A DNA stretch of 64,000 nt from G963422595 sp963422595 (GTDB taxonomy: Bacteria > Pseudomonadota > Gammaproteobacteria > UBA4575). The notes under the pieces are model-generated. The model was not told where the DNA came from, searched no databases, and was given only the letters and a program-made list of their open reading frames with translations. The stretch lies in assembly GCA_963422595.1 (NCBI GenBank), contig OY730298.1, forward strand, positions 1,178,001 to 1,242,000. The letters are read 5' to 3'. This document shows, one piece after another, positions 47,096-57,254 of this stretch. Numbering within the stretch: the first letter of the stretch is position 1; each line of letters opens with the position of its first letter. Both the position numbers and the translations under genes were made by a program.

Positions 47096-50000
47096 GCCCA
47101 CCGGCTTCAGGGCGGTGGCGGCGAGCGACGGTCAAATTACGTTAAACTGGAGTAATCCGAGTAATAGTGCCATCACCGGGTATCAGATCAAGCGGTGGAC
47201 TGGCACTCCCGAGAGCGGGAGGTGGACTAACATATCGGGCAGTGATGCCAGCACCACCAGTCACGTGGTGGTGAGGGATGGTCTGACCAATGGCACCCGG
47301 TATCGTTTCCGTATCCGTGCGATGGTCGGCAGCGTTGCCGGTACTAAGTCCAGTTCCGTCAGTGCGATACCTGCGAAACCGCTTGGTAAGCCTGCTGGAA
47401 TCAGTGCACGCACCGGTAGCCGTCAGGTAATGTTGAGATGGGATGATCTGAATAACCGCCATATCACCAGGTATCAGATCAAGCAGTGGACTGGCAGTAG
47501 CGAGAGTGGGAGTTGGGCTGACATTCCTGGCAGTGGATCGCGTACCACCAGTCACCTGGTGACGGGGCTTACCAGCGGCGTTAAGTATAGTTTCCGCATC
47601 CGTGCGGTGGCAAGCTGTTATCTTGGGATAATCGTAGATTCCTCTTGCAGCGTTGAAGGGACAGAGTCGGACGTTGTCAGGGCGACGCCTGTGGCACAAC
47701 CGCCGAGAAGTCCCGCCCGCCCCCAGGCGGTAGCAGGTGACGGACAAGTGACGTTAAGCTGGGACAACCCCAACAACCCCGACATCACCAAATATCAGAT
47801 CAGACAATGGACCGGTGGTGGAGAGCGCGGCAGCTGGGGTGATTGGACCGACATTCATCCCAGTGATAAAGACACCGTTCGCCATCTGGTGACGGGTCTT
47901 ACCAACGGTGTTAAATACAGCTTCCGCATTCGGGCGATGGCCGGCACCGTTACTGGCTTACAATCTCCCTACACCGCCGTAGTAATTCCGGCCGTGCCTG
48001 TGGTCGTGCCTGGTAGCATCACCGTGGCCGTCAGCGACAGCATCGCTATATCCGTGGGTATCGTCAATAAGGACACCAGAGCCGTTGACAGCGTCGTCCC
48101 CACCACTGAGGCCGGCGGCAGTTACACCTTCACCGTCGTACTCGATACCCAGCCCTCGGCAGACGTCAGCATTGCCGTATCCAGTTCCGACCCCGGCGAA
48201 GGCAAGGTTGACAAGAACAGCCTGGTCTTCACCACAGCCAACTGGAACGTCGCACAGACTATCACCGTCACCGGTCAGGACGACTCCCTTGCCGATGGTG
48301 ACCAGGACTACACCATCGTACTGGCTGTGGCCGTCAGTGCCGATGCCAACTACCACGGCATTGACCCGATTGACATAGCCGTTACTAACACCGATGACGA
48401 TGGAGCCGGCGTCACCTTATCCACAACCAGTGTAACGGTGACCGAAGCCACTGGTGTCGGGCATACTGCCACCTACAGCGTGGTACTGGACAGCCAGCCG
48501 ACTGATGCAGTCACCATCACCCCTGTCAGTGGTAATACCGGTGTGGCTAGGGTTGTTTCCCCGGCATCCCTGACCTTCACTGCCGCTAACTGGGACACCG
48601 CGCAGCAAGTCACCGTCATCGGTGTGGACGACCGTACCGATGCCGACAGAACCACCACCATCAGCCACACCATTGCTGGGGGTGGCTACGACTCGGTGAG
48701 CATCCCCGACGTGGCCGTCACCCTGGTGGACGACGACACTGTAGAAGTGCTGATATTCGGATATGCTGGGGACACCCTGAAAGTAACCGAGGCCGACGGC
48801 TCCATGCGCCGCAACTACTACAAAATAGTACTGAACACCCAACCCTTGGGCGCAGTCACCATCACCCCCACCAGTGGCGATACCGGCATTGCCACAGTAA
48901 CCCCCTCATCGATCACCTTCACTGCTGCTAACTGGGCTGATCCACAAAGCATCACCGTCACCGGTGTGGACGACCGTACCGATGCCGACAGAACCACCAC
49001 CGTCAGCCACACCATTGCTGGGGGTGGCTACGACTCGGTGAGCATCCCCGACGTGGCAATAACGCTGATCGATGACGATGGCGCCGGCGTCACCTTATCC
49101 ACAACCAGTGTAACGGTGACCGAAGCCACTGGTAGCAGGCGTACTGCCACCTACAGCGTAGTACTGGACAGCCAGCCGACTGATGCAGTCACCATCACCC
49201 CCACCAGTGGCGATACCGGCATTGCCACAGTAACCCCCTCATCGATCACTTTCACTGCTGCTAACTGGGCTGATCCACAAAGCATCGCCGTCACCGGTGT
49301 GGACGACCGTACCGATGCCGACAGAACCGCCACCATCAGCCACACCATTGCTGGGGGTGGCTACGACTCGGTGAGCATCCCCGACGTGGCCGTCACCCTG
49401 GTGGACGACGACACTGTAGAAGTGCTGATATTCGGATATGCTGGGGACACCCTGAAAGTAACCGAGGCCGACGGCTCCATGCGCCGCAACTACTACAAAA
49501 TAGTACTGAACACCCAACCCTTGGGCGCAGTCACCATCACCCCCACCAGTGGCGATACCGGCATTGCCACAGTAACCCCCTCATCGATCACCTTCACTGC
49601 TGCTAACTGGGCTGATCCACAAAGCATCACCGTCACCGGTGTGGACGACCGTACCGATGCCGACAGAACCGCCACCATCAGCCACACCATTGCTGGGGGT
49701 GGCTACGACTCGGTGAGCATCCCCGACGTGGCAATAACGCTGACCGATGACGATAGAGCCGGCGTCACCTTATCCACAACCAGTGTAACGGTGACCGAAG
49801 CCACTGGTAGCGGGCGTACTGCCACCTACAGCGTGGTACTGGACAGCCAGCCGACTGATGCAGTCACCATCACCCCCACCAGTGGTGATACCAGCATTGC
49901 CACAGTAACCCCCTCATCGATCACCTTCACTGCCGCTAACTGGGCTGATCCACAAAGCATCGCCGTTACCGGTGTGGACGACCGTGCCGATGCCGACAGA

Positions 50001-52940
50001 ACCACCACCATCAGCCACACCATTGCTGGGGGTGGCTACGACTCGGTGAGCATCCCCGACGTGGCAATAACGCTGACCGATGACGATGGCGCCGGCGTCA
50101 CCTTATCCACAACCAGTGTAACGGTGACCGAAGCCACTGGTAGCAGGCGTACTGCCACCTACAGCGTAGTACTGGACAGCCAGCCGACTGATGCAGTCAC
50201 CATCACCCCCACCAGTGGCGATACCGGCATTGCCACAGTAACCCCCTCATCGATCACCTTCACTGCTGCTAACTGGGCTGATCCACAAAGCATCACCGTC
50301 ACCGGTGTGGACGACCGTACCGATGCCGACAGAACCGCCACCATCAGCCACACCATTGCTGGGGGTGGCTACGACTCGGTGAGCATCCCCGACGTGGCCG
50401 TCACCCTGGTGGACGACGACACTGTAGAAGTGCTGATATTCGGATATGCTGGGGACACCCTGAAAGTAACCGAGGCCGACGGCTCCATGCGCCGCAACTA
50501 CTACAAAATAGTACTGAACACCCAACCCTTGGGCGCAGTCACCATCACCCCCACCAGTGGCGATACCGGCATTGCCACAGTAACCCCCTCATCGATCACC
50601 TTCACTGCTGCTAACTGGGCTGATCCACAAAGCATCACCGTCACCGGTGTGGACGACCGTACCGATGCCGACAGAACCGCCACCATCAGCCACACCATTG
50701 CTGGGGGTGGCTACGACTCGGTGAGCATCCCCGACGTGGCAATAACGCTGACCGATGACGATAGAGCCGGCGTCACCTTATCCACAACCAGTGTAACGGT
50801 GACCGAAGCCACTGGTAGCGGGCGTACTGCCACCTACAGCGTGGTACTGGACAGCCAGCCGACTGATGCAGTCACCATCACCCCCACCAGTGGTGATACC
50901 AGCATTGCCACAGTAACCCCCTCATCGATCACCTTCACTGCCGCTAACTGGGCTGATCCACAAAGCATCGCCGTTACCGGTGTGGACGACCGTGCCGATG
51001 CCGACAGAACCACCACCATCAGCCACACCATTGCTGGGGGTGGCTACGACTCGGTGAGCATCCCCGACGTGGCAATAACGCTGACCGATGACGATGGCGC
51101 CGGCGTCACCTTATCCACAACCAGTGTAACGGTGACCGAAGCCACTGGTAGCGGGCGTACTGCCACCTACAGCGTGGTACTGGACAGCCAGCCGACTGAT
51201 GCAGTCACCATCACCCCCACCAGTGGTGATACCAGCATTGCCACAGTAACCCCCTCATCGATCACCTTCACTGCCGCTAACTGGGGCACCGCGCAGCAAA
51301 TCACCGTCATCGGTATGGACGACACCGTTGACACAGACCGCCGCACCACCATTACGCATACAATATCGGGTGGCGGCTATACCTCGGCAATGGTGCAAAG
51401 CGTAGCGGTCACCGTCACCGATGACGACCGTCAGCACATAGCACAACACCTGCTGGCGCGTATTGGTCACACCTTGGGCAGTCAGGCGGTTGACGTAATA
51501 GGAGAACGCTTCACCGTCACCCGCTCCCCGGCGATGCATTTGGCAGGTACCTCGGGCGCCCACCTCACGCTCGGTGGTCGGCAACTGGACGCCGACCTTT
51601 CCGGTCTTCAGTCTTTGGCGGGTCTGCCTGGGTATCACCGGCAGGGCGCCCACCACGACCTCTTTACGCTCTGTGACCAGGATCACAGCCATATACCTGC
51701 CTCTCACGGCAACTGTAAGCATCTTTCGATGCGTGAACTACTGTTAAGCAGCGCGTTTCAATTCACGACTGCCGGGCAAGGCGGTAAGGCCGGAATGCCT
51801 GGCCGCTGGAGTGTATGGGGACGAGCTGTGGCCTCGGGACAGCGGGGTACGTTACCGCGGGACGTTTCCATAGACAACGACGTCGTATCTGGATGGGTAG
51901 GGGCAGACTACACCGACTCTGACAACCTGGTAGGGTTAGCCATTTCCCACAGTGAGACACGCAGTCGTTTCGATTTTGGCACGGGCACTGCCGAGCGGCG
52001 CACCAACACCTCACTGACCAGTGTACACCCCTACGTGAACTGGTTAGTACACGACAACCTCGAAGTTTGGGGGTTGCTGGGATTGGGCTGGGGCGACCTG
52101 CGTTTCAAGGAAGACGATGGGAGTCGCACCAGTACCTCCGTCAACGTGCAAATGGCGGCTGTTGGTGCGCGCACTGGGGTAGTTTCTTCCGACTACGTAG
52201 ACCTGTCACTCAAGACCGATGCCTTCGTAGTACGCATGGGCGCAGATGCCGTAACTGCCACCGCCACCGCTGCCGCAATGCCGGCGGTAACCGGTGAAGC
52301 ACAGCGGTTACGAGTACTGCTGGAAGGTCACAGGCAATGGCTACTCTCGGCGGGACAACGGCTACAACCCAACTTCGATCTTGGCGCGCGACTGGACACC
52401 GGTGATGCACAAAGTGGTGCTGGGCTGGAGGTAGGTGCTGGAGTAGTGTACGAACACCCGAGGCTGGGATTTTCTATAGACGCGCGCGGACGCTGGTTAG
52501 TCACACACAGCGACGACGACGTGGAAGAATGGAGTGCCAGTATGGGTGCCAGGCTGGACCCGGGCGCCTCTGGGCGCGGCGTATCCCTGACCCTGACGCC
52601 GGTATGGGGGCAGGAGATGGAGCAGGGCGGTGCGCTGTGGAAAGACGAAGCGGTTACCCTGCTGGGCAACTCTGACACCGACGGCAAGGCATCCATGCTG
52701 CCGCGGCGGCTTGACCTGAAGCTCAGTTACGGAGTAGAGGCCTGGGGGGGTCACGGTCTGGTGAGCCCGTATGCAGAACTACACCTGCAAGACGGACAGC
52801 TGAGCCGCGTGCGCGAAGGTATACGTTTAGAAGTGCCGGGATTGGCTGCCGGGCTACAGACCGAGGTTTTCGTTGAACACAACGACCTGCACCAACGCCC
52901 GGAACACCGCATTGAAATGAACGCCTCATTGCGCTTCTGA
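47064..52940 (+). CDS. giant FN3/Calx-beta-like repeat autotransporter, body frame
   Basis: Body of a type V surface protein, 1,958 codons open from a TTG. Three fibronectin type III domains come first (about residues 10-105, 108-212, 215-315; repeated KPTGFRAVAASDGQITLNW-like starts and TGVKYSFRIRA-like ends). Then one divergent and nine close Calx-beta-like units of 111-114 residues (VTVTEATGSGRTATYSVVLD to SIPDVAITLTDDD). A linker (AQHLLARIGHTLGSQAVD) leads to a C-terminal beta-barrel of ~390 residues (from RWSVWGRAVASGQRG) that ends in Phe (MNASLRF). The real start is probably ATG 46925, in another frame (see poly-C entry). Confidence 0.85.
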   Translation: MLRRRQAPPAKPTGFRAVAASDGQITLNWSNPSNSAITGYQIKRWTGTPESGRWTNISGSDASTTSHVVVRDGLTNGTRYRFRIRAMVGSVAGTKSSSVSAIPAKPLGKPAGISARTGSRQVMLRWDDLNNRHITRYQIKQWTGSSESGSWADIPGSGSRTTSHLVTGLTSGVKYSFRIRAVASCYLGIIVDSSCSVEGTESDVVRATPVAQPPRSPARPQAVAGDGQVTLSWDNPNNPDITKYQIRQWTGGGERGSWGDWTDIHPSDKDTVRHLVTGLTNGVKYSFRIRAMAGTVTGLQSPYTAVVIPAVPVVVPGSITVAVSDSIAISVGIVNKDTRAVDSVVPTTEAGGSYTFTVVLDTQPSADVSIAVSSSDPGEGKVDKNSLVFTTANWNVAQTITVTGQDDSLADGDQDYTIVLAVAVSADANYHGIDPIDIAVTNTDDDGAGVTLSTTSVTVTEATGVGHTATYSVVLDSQPTDAVTITPVSGNTGVARVVSPASLTFTAANWDTAQQVTVIGVDDRTDADRTTTISHTIAGGGYDSVSIPDVAVTLVDDDTVEVLIFGYAGDTLKVTEADGSMRRNYYKIVLNTQPLGAVTITPTSGDTGIATVTPSSITFTAANWADPQSITVTGVDDRTDADRTTTVSHTIAGGGYDSVSIPDVAITLIDDDGAGVTLSTTSVTVTEATGSRRTATYSVVLDSQPTDAVTITPTSGDTGIATVTPSSITFTAANWADPQSIAVTGVDDRTDADRTATISHTIAGGGYDSVSIPDVAVTLVDDDTVEVLIFGYAGDTLKVTEADGSMRRNYYKIVLNTQPLGAVTITPTSGDTGIATVTPSSITFTAANWADPQSITVTGVDDRTDADRTATISHTIAGGGYDSVSIPDVAITLTDDDRAGVTLSTTSVTVTEATGSGRTATYSVVLDSQPTDAVTITPTSGDTSIATVTPSSITFTAANWADPQSIAVTGVDDRADADRTTTISHTIAGGGYDSVSIPDVAITLTDDDGAGVTLSTTSVTVTEATGSRRTATYSVVLDSQPTDAVTITPTSGDTGIATVTPSSITFTAANWADPQSITVTGVDDRTDADRTATISHTIAGGGYDSVSIPDVAVTLVDDDTVEVLIFGYAGDTLKVTEADGSMRRNYYKIVLNTQPLGAVTITPTSGDTGIATVTPSSITFTAANWADPQSITVTGVDDRTDADRTATISHTIAGGGYDSVSIPDVAITLTDDDRAGVTLSTTSVTVTEATGSGRTATYSVVLDSQPTDAVTITPTSGDTSIATVTPSSITFTAANWADPQSIAVTGVDDRADADRTTTISHTIAGGGYDSVSIPDVAITLTDDDGAGVTLSTTSVTVTEATGSGRTATYSVVLDSQPTDAVTITPTSGDTSIATVTPSSITFTAANWGTAQQITVIGMDDTVDTDRRTTITHTISGGGYTSAMVQSVAVTVTDDDRQHIAQHLLARIGHTLGSQAVDVIGERFTVTRSPAMHLAGTSGAHLTLGGRQLDADLSGLQSLAGLPGYHRQGAHHDLFTLCDQDHSHIPASHGNCKHLSMRELLLSSAFQFTTAGQGGKAGMPGRWSVWGRAVASGQRGTLPRDVSIDNDVVSGWVGADYTDSDNLVGLAISHSETRSRFDFGTGTAERRTNTSLTSVHPYVNWLVHDNLEVWGLLGLGWGDLRFKEDDGSRTSTSVNVQMAAVGARTGVVSSDYVDLSLKTDAFVVRMGADAVTATATAAAMPAVTGEAQRLRVLLEGHRQWLLSAGQRLQPNFDLGARLDTGDAQSGAGLEVGAGVVYEHPRLGFSIDARGRWLVTHSDDDVEEWSASMGARLDPGASGRGVSLTLTPVWGQEMEQGGALWKDEAVTLLGNSDTDGKASMLPRRLDLKLSYGVEAWGGHGLVSPYAELHLQDGQLSRVREGIRLEVPGLAAGLQTEVFVEHNDLHQRPEHRIEMNASLRF
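47083..47090 (+). repeat. C8 homopolymer joining signal peptide and body frames
   Basis: Eight Cs lie between codons for the signal-peptide end and the first FN3 domain. With C8 the signal frame stops at 47095. With C7 (or C10) it runs into the body. Such tracts near gene starts act as on/off switches by slipped-strand mispairing in other bacteria. Confidence 0.75.
49080..51095 (+). repeat. two near-identical 1,008-bp tandem copies inside the autotransporter
   Basis: Copy one spans about 49080-50087 and copy two 50088-51095. Each is three units (333, 342 and 333 bp). The two differ at only a few bases by eye, for example ATCGCC versus ATCACC near 49286 and 50294. Near-identity points to recent duplication or homogenisation by recombination. 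Flanking units 48400-49079 and 51096-51430 are more diverged. Confidence 0.85.
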
Positions 52941-52966
52941 TGAAACGACTCTTTCTTTACCTATAG

Positions 52967-53115
52967 ACCTCGTACGGACAGGCCCCGTGCCTGTCCGTAA
53001 CCTATCCGCATAAAATCCCTCGTAAAAATTAAACCCTGAATCTTACTTATTCCTGCTCTTTCTATTTCCTGATTCTTAATTGTCCTGTACATCTATGCTT
53101 ATATTCTTCTTATTC
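52967..53115. repeat. dispersed intergenic repeat, copy E
   Basis: Begins with the 30-nt hairpin block shared with 28939-28968 (one mismatch). It continues with a 50-nt block (53021-53070) exactly repeated at 58893-58942. Then follows a divergent form of the cctgcccatccatg core. It lies between the autotransporter and the DksA-like gene. Confidence 0.75.
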
Positions 53116-53154
53116 TGAACGGCCTGTTTATATCCAGATTATTTAATAAACATA

Positions 53155-54135
53155 TTACGTAAGAGTTTGTTTTTCCTTGATTTCCTGTAGTGTCTTGCAA
53201 TCAATGCACAGCGTAGCGGTGGGGCGCGCTTCCAATCTTTTAATGCCAATATCTATACCACACGATTCACAATAACCATATTCATCTGCATCAATAGTGG
53301 CCAGTGTCTGGTTTATTTTTCTCACCAATTTGCTTTCGCGATTACGCGTGCGTAACTCCAGGCTGAACTCTTCTTCCTGAGTGGCGCGATCAGCGGGATC
53401 GGCAAACTGACTCGCGTCCTTTTTCATATGATCAACAGTGCGTCCGGCTTCATCAAGCAACTCCTGTTTCCAACGTAACAAAATGCTACGAAAATGCTCT
53501 AACTGTTTGGGGCTCATATAACTCTCACCACGGGGCGCAGTGTAAGGCGTGATGCCTTCAACAGGTAGATTGACAACAGCTCGTTTGTTAAGTAGCTCTA
53601 TACGTCTTTTTTTCTTTTCCTCTTTTGCAATCCTGGCTTTTTCCGCCCGTAGCTCCGCTTTCGTAGGTTTTTTTACTGCAACTCCGATTTTTCTTTTAGC
53701 AGTTACGCGCTTTTTAGTCGCAGTTTTCTTTTTGGTAACGGCCTTTTTCTTAGGTGTCGGGCGTTTTTCAGACACAGTTTTTATCTTGGGCGAGGCCCGC
53801 TTCACTACACGCCTTGTGGAAGCAGGTTTCCTTTTAGTCGCAGCCTTCTTTTTGGCAACGGCCTTTTTCTTAGGTGTCGGGCGTTTTTCAGACACAGTTT
53901 TTATCTTGGGCGTGGCCCGCTTCGCTACACGCCTTGTGGAAGCAGGTTTCCTTTTAGTCGCAGCCTTCTTTTTGGCAACGGCCTTTTTCTTAGGTGTCGG
54001 GCGTTTTTCAGACACAGTTTTTATCTTGGGCGTGGCCCGCTTCACTACACGCCTTGTGGAAGCAGGCTTCCTTTTAGTCGCCACTTTTCTTTTAGGCGTG
54101 GCCGTTTTATTACGAATTGATTTTTTAACCACCAT
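53155..54135 (-). CDS. DksA/TraR-type zinc-finger protein with histone-H1-like N-terminal repeats
   Basis: A 326-residue fusion. Residues 1 to ~165 are Lys/Ala/Pro/Thr-rich, with three nearly identical 40-residue repeats (KPASTRRVVKRATPKIKTVS and then EKRPTPKKKAVAKKKAATKR). Residues ~205-326 are DksA-like: YMSPKQLEHFRSILLRWKQE, FADPADRATQEEEFSLELR, and the four-Cys finger CESCGIDIG...CIDC. DksA binds the RNA polymerase secondary channel and works with ppGpp. The basic arm would bind DNA or RNA. ATG 54135 is chosen over an upstream TTG. Confidence 0.88.
   Translation of the reverse strand: MVVKKSIRNKTATPKRKVATKRKPASTRRVVKRATPKIKTVSEKRPTPKKKAVAKKKAATKRKPASTRRVAKRATPKIKTVSEKRPTPKKKAVAKKKAATKRKPASTRRVVKRASPKIKTVSEKRPTPKKKAVTKKKTATKKRVTAKRKIGVAVKKPTKAELRAEKARIAKEEKKKRRIELLNKRAVVNLPVEGITPYTAPRGESYMSPKQLEHFRSILLRWKQELLDEAGRTVDHMKKDASQFADPADRATQEEEFSLELRTRNRESKLVRKINQTLATIDADEYGYCESCGIDIGIKRLEARPTATLCIDCKTLQEIKEKQTLT
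53712..54082 (-). repeat. 120-bp tandem repeats coding for the basic arm
   Basis: Nearly identical 120-bp units lie at about 53761-53880, 53881-54000 and from 54001, with a partial unit before. They encode the 40-residue Lys/Pro-rich repeats. DNA-level identity suggests recent change in repeat number. Confidence 0.8.
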
Positions 54136-54241
54136 TAGAAGCCTCAATCAAAAAAATGAAGCGCACTTTGATACCAGATAAGTGATCGTCTGGCAAGCAA
54201 CATGTGTTTCGGATGTGCTTGTAAAGGTTGCGGTTCCCAAA

Positions 54242-55612
54242 CTAAGACTGGCTCTCTATATGCGCGCGTAGACGCCCCTTGGCCAATCGGATTAAAACTT
54301 TATCATGTGCCGACACCTGTTTCGCGTCGCATAAAATTTGGTCATCTTCCACCTTACTGACGACGGCATAACCGCGGTTTAGGGTACTTGCCGGACTCAC
54401 TGTATTCAGCGCGCGTGTTAACATTATAAGTCTTTGTTTTTTCTGCTCAAGTTGCATAATTGCCAGGCGTTGCAGGCGCTCGCACATGTTGGCAAGCTCA
54501 ATATTAATTGCGGCCACCCGGGATTTAGGAGATTGATTTTCAAAGCGGATCAATAATTTGTTGAGTTGATTGATTTGGCATGCCAGATCCAGCTTTATCG
54601 CGCTGCGGGCGCGCCGTTGTAACTCGGTAAGCTGCTGTTTACTTCTTTGCACGGTTTGTTTAGGGTGCAAAAATTCAAGCCGCTCCGTCATGCGGTCGAC
54701 GGCTTGGCAAATAATACGTAATTGATCGCGTGCCAAACAAAATAAGGATTTTTCGTACTGCCGCAACGTATCAATAAGCTCTTCCCGGTGGGGTACAACA
54801 AGCTCCGCCGCCGAAGAGGGCGTAGCGGCACGCACGTCCGCCACAAAATCCGCTATGGTGAAATCTGTTTCATGTCCAACGCCGGTAACAATCGGCAGCT
54901 TCGATGCGAAAATTGCACGCGCTACCAGTTCCTCGTTAAAAGACCAAAGATCTTCTATCGAACCGCCACCACGCGCCAGCATAATCAAGTCGCAATCACC
55001 GCCTTGATTGATAGCTTCGATTGCATTGACGATTGCTCGGGCGGATGCTTCGCCCTGTACTGGCACCGCATAGACGCGCACCTCCAGTAACGGAAATCGG
55101 CGGCGCAAAACGCTTAGAATATCGCGCAATGCTGCGCCGCTGGCGGAGGTAACGATGCCCAGGATTTGTGGATATGCGGGCAAAGTTTGTTTATGGACTG
55201 CGTCAAATAGCCCTTCATGGCGCAGCCTGTTTTTTAGCTCCTCGTATTTGCGTTGCAGAACTCCAACGCCAGTCTCTTCCATGTGCTCGACGCCAAGCTG
55301 ATATTCTCCGCGTGGTTCATACAGCCCGACGCGCGCGTGAATAAGCACGCGCATACCATCTTCCGGCTGGAAGGCGAGTTTTCGATTAGCATCGCGAAAC
55401 ATCACGCAGCGTGCCTGCGCGTGTTCATCTTTAAGTGAGAAATACACGTGCCCGGATGCTGGCCGGGCCATATTTGAAAGCTCGCCCTCAACCCAAAGCA
55501 AAGCAAAATTTTGTTGTAATAACTGTCTGACCTCCAGATTCAGCTGCCGCACGGAATAGATCCGTCGATCTTCGGCACCAAAATCCAACTGCGGGTGATT
55601 CATTTTGGACAT
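54242..55612 (-). CDS. xseA: exodeoxyribonuclease VII large subunit
   Basis: Nuclease subunit that, with XseB, degrades single-stranded DNA. From ATG 55610-55612 the product is 456 residues, as in E. coli. It starts MSKMNHPQLDFG and has an OB-fold with YSVRQLNLEVRQLLQQNFA and GHVYFSLKDEHAQARCVMF. The catalytic domain follows (GIVTSASGAALRDILSVL, ARGGGSIEDLWSFNEE, GHETDFTIADFVAD). A long helical region and the LNRGYAVVS tail complete it. It is divergent from guaB. Confidence 0.95.
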   Translation of the reverse strand: MSKMNHPQLDFGAEDRRIYSVRQLNLEVRQLLQQNFALLWVEGELSNMARPASGHVYFSLKDEHAQARCVMFRDANRKLAFQPEDGMRVLIHARVGLYEPRGEYQLGVEHMEETGVGVLQRKYEELKNRLRHEGLFDAVHKQTLPAYPQILGIVTSASGAALRDILSVLRRRFPLLEVRVYAVPVQGEASARAIVNAIEAINQGGDCDLIMLARGGGSIEDLWSFNEELVARAIFASKLPIVTGVGHETDFTIADFVADVRAATPSSAAELVVPHREELIDTLRQYEKSLFCLARDQLRIICQAVDRMTERLEFLHPKQTVQRSKQQLTELQRRARSAIKLDLACQINQLNKLLIRFENQSPKSRVAAINIELANMCERLQRLAIMQLEQKKQRLIMLTRALNTVSPASTLNRGYAVVSKVEDDQILCDAKQVSAHDKVLIRLAKGRLRAHIESQS

Positions 55613-55692
55613 TATACCGTTCCATTGGTGATAAGTTCTACGCAAGCGATGACACATTAACTTATCGTTCATGATAAATGTCGTAAAGTAAG

Positions 55693-55721
55693 TTTACCGC
55701 GAAATGCGCAATCACTATAAT
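55693..55721 (+). promoter_or_regulatory. sigma-70 promoter of guaB-guaA
   Basis: TTTACC at 55693-55698 and TATAAT at 55716-55721 are 17 bases apart, 28 bases before the guaB ATG. The box spacing and perfect -10 make this one of the clearest promoters in the window. Confidence 0.65.
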
Positions 55722-55749
55722 AAACCACTATTATGTCACAGGATCACTC

Positions 55750-57207
55750 ATGCGAATCAGGCAAGACGCGCTAACTTTTGATGATGTTTCCCTCATTCCG
55801 GCTTACTCTGGCGTGTTACCGCGCGATGTGGATCTCAAAACCCGGCTGACGCGCGAAATTACCCTGAACGTGCCGTTGCTCTCCTCGGCCATGGACACTG
55901 TCACCGAGGGTCGTTTAGCGATAGCCATGGCGCAGGAAGGAGGCTTGGGCGTAATTCATAAAAATCTACCACCATCGCTACAGGCAGGCGAAGTGCGATT
56001 GGTTAAAAAATTTGAAAGCGGCGTTATTAAAGATCCCATCTGCGTAGATCCTTCCACCAGTGTTGGCGAGGTACTTGAACTTACCCACAAAAATAATATA
56101 TCCGGAGTGCCTGTGGTGTCCGGCGAATCGCTGCTAGGCATTGTTACCAGCCGTGATTTACGCTTCGAGACGCGCATTGATGAACCCGTTGCCAAAATCA
56201 TGACGCCGCAGGCACGTTTAGTGACAGTAAAAGAAGGCGCCGGCAAACAAGAAATTAAGCGATTGCTGCATGTGCACCGGATTGAAAAAGTCCTGGTGGT
56301 AAATGACAATTTTGAACTGCGGGGGTTAATTACCGTTAAAGATATTCAAAAATCTAAAGATTTTCCCTATGCCTGCAAAGACGCAGAAGGGCGATTATTG
56401 GTAGGTGCGGCGATAGGTATAGGGTCGCAAACCGAGCAGCGGGTTACTGAACTGGTGAATGCCGGCGTGGATGTGATAGTAGTTGATACTGCGCATGGTC
56501 ATTCACAGGCAGTACTGGATCGCGCCCGCTGGATTAAGAAGACCTATCCCCAGGTGCAGGTCATCGGCGGCAATATTGCCACCGGCGAAGCTGCTAAAGA
56601 CTTAATCGAAGCTGGCGTGGATGCGGTAAAAGTAGGCATAGGTCCGGGTTCAATCTGTACCACAAGAATCGTCGCCGGGGTCGGCGTACCGCAGATCAGC
56701 GCGGTAAACAACGTACATCAGGCGGTCAGGTCGGCGGTGCCGATTATTGCCGACGGCGGCATCCGCTATTCCGGTGACGTAGCCAAAGCGATCGCGGCCG
56801 GGGCCAACAGCGTCATGATCGGCGGACTGTTTGCCGGCACCAAAGAAGCGTCCGGAGAAGTCGAGTTATACCAGGGACGCTCATACAAAACGTATCGCGG
56901 CATGGGTTCTTTATCTGCCATGCATCTGGGTTCGGGTGATCGTTATTTTCAGGACGAAGCATCCGGCATGGGGAAATACGTCCCTGAAGGGATTGAAGGG
57001 CGCGTGCCGTACAAAGGCACTGTCATCACCATTATTCAGCAGCTGTTGGGGGGATTACGCTCCAGCATGGGTTACGTAGGTTGCGCGAATATCGAGGCGA
57101 TGCGCACCAGGCCCGAGTTCGTGAAAATTTCATCGGCCGGTATGCGTGAAAGTCACGTGCATGACGTGACGATTACCAAAGAAGCACCTAACTACCACGT
57201 TGAATAG
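55750..57207 (+). CDS. guaB: inosine-5'-monophosphate dehydrogenase
   Basis: Oxidises IMP to XMP with NAD, the entry to guanine nucleotides. The 485-residue product starts [20 protein letters not shown]. Two CBS domains (~95-200) are followed by the TIM barrel. The catalytic Cys loop is [15 protein letters not shown], and [17 protein letters not shown] and YRGMGSL follow. E. coli GuaB has 488 residues. guaA follows after 47 bp. Confidence 0.97.
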   Translation: MRIRQDALTFDDVSLIPAYSGVLPRDVDLKTRLTREITLNVPLLSSAMDTVTEGRLAIAMAQEGGLGVIHKNLPPSLQAGEVRLVKKFESGVIKDPICVDPSTSVGEVLELTHKNNISGVPVVSGESLLGIVTSRDLRFETRIDEPVAKIMTPQARLVTVKEGAGKQEIKRLLHVHRIEKVLVVNDNFELRGLITVKDIQKSKDFPYACKDAEGRLLVGAAIGIGSQTEQRVTELVNAGVDVIVVDTAHGHSQAVLDRARWIKKTYPQVQVIGGNIATGEAAKDLIEAGVDAVKVGIGPGSICTTRIVAGVGVPQISAVNNVHQAVRSAVPIIADGGIRYSGDVAKAIAAGANSVMIGGLFAGTKEASGEVELYQGRSYKTYRGMGSLSAMHLGSGDRYFQDEASGMGKYVPEGIEGRVPYKGTVITIIQQLLGGLRSSMGYVGCANIEAMRTRPEFVKISSAGMRESHVHDVTITKEAPNYHVE

Positions 57208-57254
57208 CCGGTTGCATAGTTGCTTGGGTCTCTGCGTCCCCAGGGCATGCCTCC

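Noticed and set aside
48417..51722. Many antisense frames across the autotransporter
   Set aside because: They are mirror frames of the repeated units, recurring with the same 1,008-bp period; low-complexity Val/Ser products.
53549..54181. 210-codon plus-strand frame rich in Phe, Leu and Val
   Set aside because: Antisense of the Lys-rich repeats of the DksA-like gene; reverse complements of Lys codons give Phe and Leu.
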